A DNA stretch of 5,802 nt from the NCBI GenBank assembly GCA_030616025.1, contig JAUWYD010000085.1, positions 1-5,802 on the forward strand. The letters run 5' to 3'. The translations under genes and the position numbers were made by a program. The first letter of the stretch is position 1. Every line of letters begins with the position of its first letter. Source of the stretch: Chloroflexota bacterium. Its GTDB lineage: Bacteria; Chloroflexota; Anaerolineae; UBA7937; B3-Chlor. Of the stretch, positions 5,686-5,802 are shown piece by piece. The notes below the pieces were generated by a model. The model was given only the letters and a program-made list of their open reading frames with translations. It had not been told where the DNA came from and made no database searches.

Positions 5686-5802
5686 GGAGCTGAGAGCGGC
5701 GAGCAATCAATTGAAGGAGGCGCTCGCCAAGAACCCGATCACCGTGAAGAACGCCGCTCACTTGCATGGCTTGTGCGGAGGGCTCAAATCCGGCGACGTG
5801 AC
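5657..5802 (+). CDS. Probable GXGXG-domain protein, glutamate synthase C-terminal-like (3' partial)
   Basis: Only 48 codons are present, open to the window end. The frame begins MTHVLDVKGKELRAASNQLK and continues through NPITVKNAAHLHGLCGGL to KSGDV. The pattern of a short strand, a helix of the type KELRAASNQLKEAL, then ITVKNA and a glycine-containing turn before the expected first beta-helix repeat resembles the start of the GXGXG domain. That domain is found at the C-terminus of glutamate synthase large chains, in stand-alone archaeal-type GltB fragments and in formylmethanofuran dehydrogenase subunit C. The diagnostic GXGXG repeats themselves lie outside the window, so this is a resemblance call. 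The start is supported by a strong ribosome site and by the 29-nt overlap, which suggests translational coupling with the FrhB-like gene. If correct, a glutamate-synthase-like or related module belongs to this operon. Alternative: an unrelated small protein of unknown function. Confidence 0.55.
   Translation, partial: MTHVLDVKGKELRAASNQLKEALAKNPITVKNAAHLHGLCGGLKSGDV

Overview
This 5.8-kb window is gene-dense and co-directional (all + strand). It looks like part of one operon encoding a soluble, many-clustered flavin/iron-sulfur oxidoreductase from a strict anaerobe. Four large reading frames and the start of a fifth are visible, with gaps of 14, 36 and 16 nt and then a 29-nt overlap. No promoter, terminator, RNA gene, mobile element or CRISPR array was recognised. 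The host cannot be fixed from the sequence. Moderately high GC, purine-rich ribosome sites, frequent AGG/AGA arginine codons and an HdrA/FrhB repertoire fit an anaerobic bacterium such as Chloroflexota (Dehalococcoidia or Anaerolineae-like), but this is a guess; other anaerobic bacteria or archaea remain possible.

Layout: (1) positions 1-1611, the 3' part of an NADH-oxidising NuoF/HndC/HydB-type flavoprotein whose N-terminal thioredoxin-like [2Fe-2S] domain is cut by the window edge; (2) 1626-2309, a 227-aa HoxU/NuoG-N-terminus-like electron-transfer subunit; (3) 2346-4487, an HdrA-like FAD protein fused at its C-terminus to an MvhD-like [2Fe-2S] domain; (4) 4504-5685, an FrhB-family (F420 hydrogenase beta-subunit-like) flavoprotein with two N-terminal [4Fe-4S] sites; (5) 5657 to the window end, the first 48 codons of a probable GXGXG-domain protein, the fold of the glutamate synthase C-terminal domain and FwdC.

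Inferred joint function: NADH electrons enter at the FMN of the NuoF subunit and pass through its clusters and the HoxU-like subunit. The MvhD-like domain hands them to the HdrA FAD, a cofactor that performs flavin-based electron bifurcation in studied HdrA enzymes. The FrhB-like subunit gives a second flavin site that could exchange electrons with F420, ferredoxin or another partner. No HdrB or HdrC (CCG-domain) gene is seen, so the classical heterodisulfide site is absent from this window. The GXGXG gene start hints that the real acceptor may be a glutamate-synthase-like or other non-heterodisulfide module further downstream.

The strongest oddities are in the HdrA-like protein. It lacks the inserted ferredoxin domain, all four cysteines of the conserved mid-protein cluster motif are replaced, and its MvhD domain has a serine in place of one conserved cysteine. 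The HoxU-like subunit lacks the His-Cys3 cluster motif. Together these suggest a rewired, less described branch of the NADH/HdrA family.
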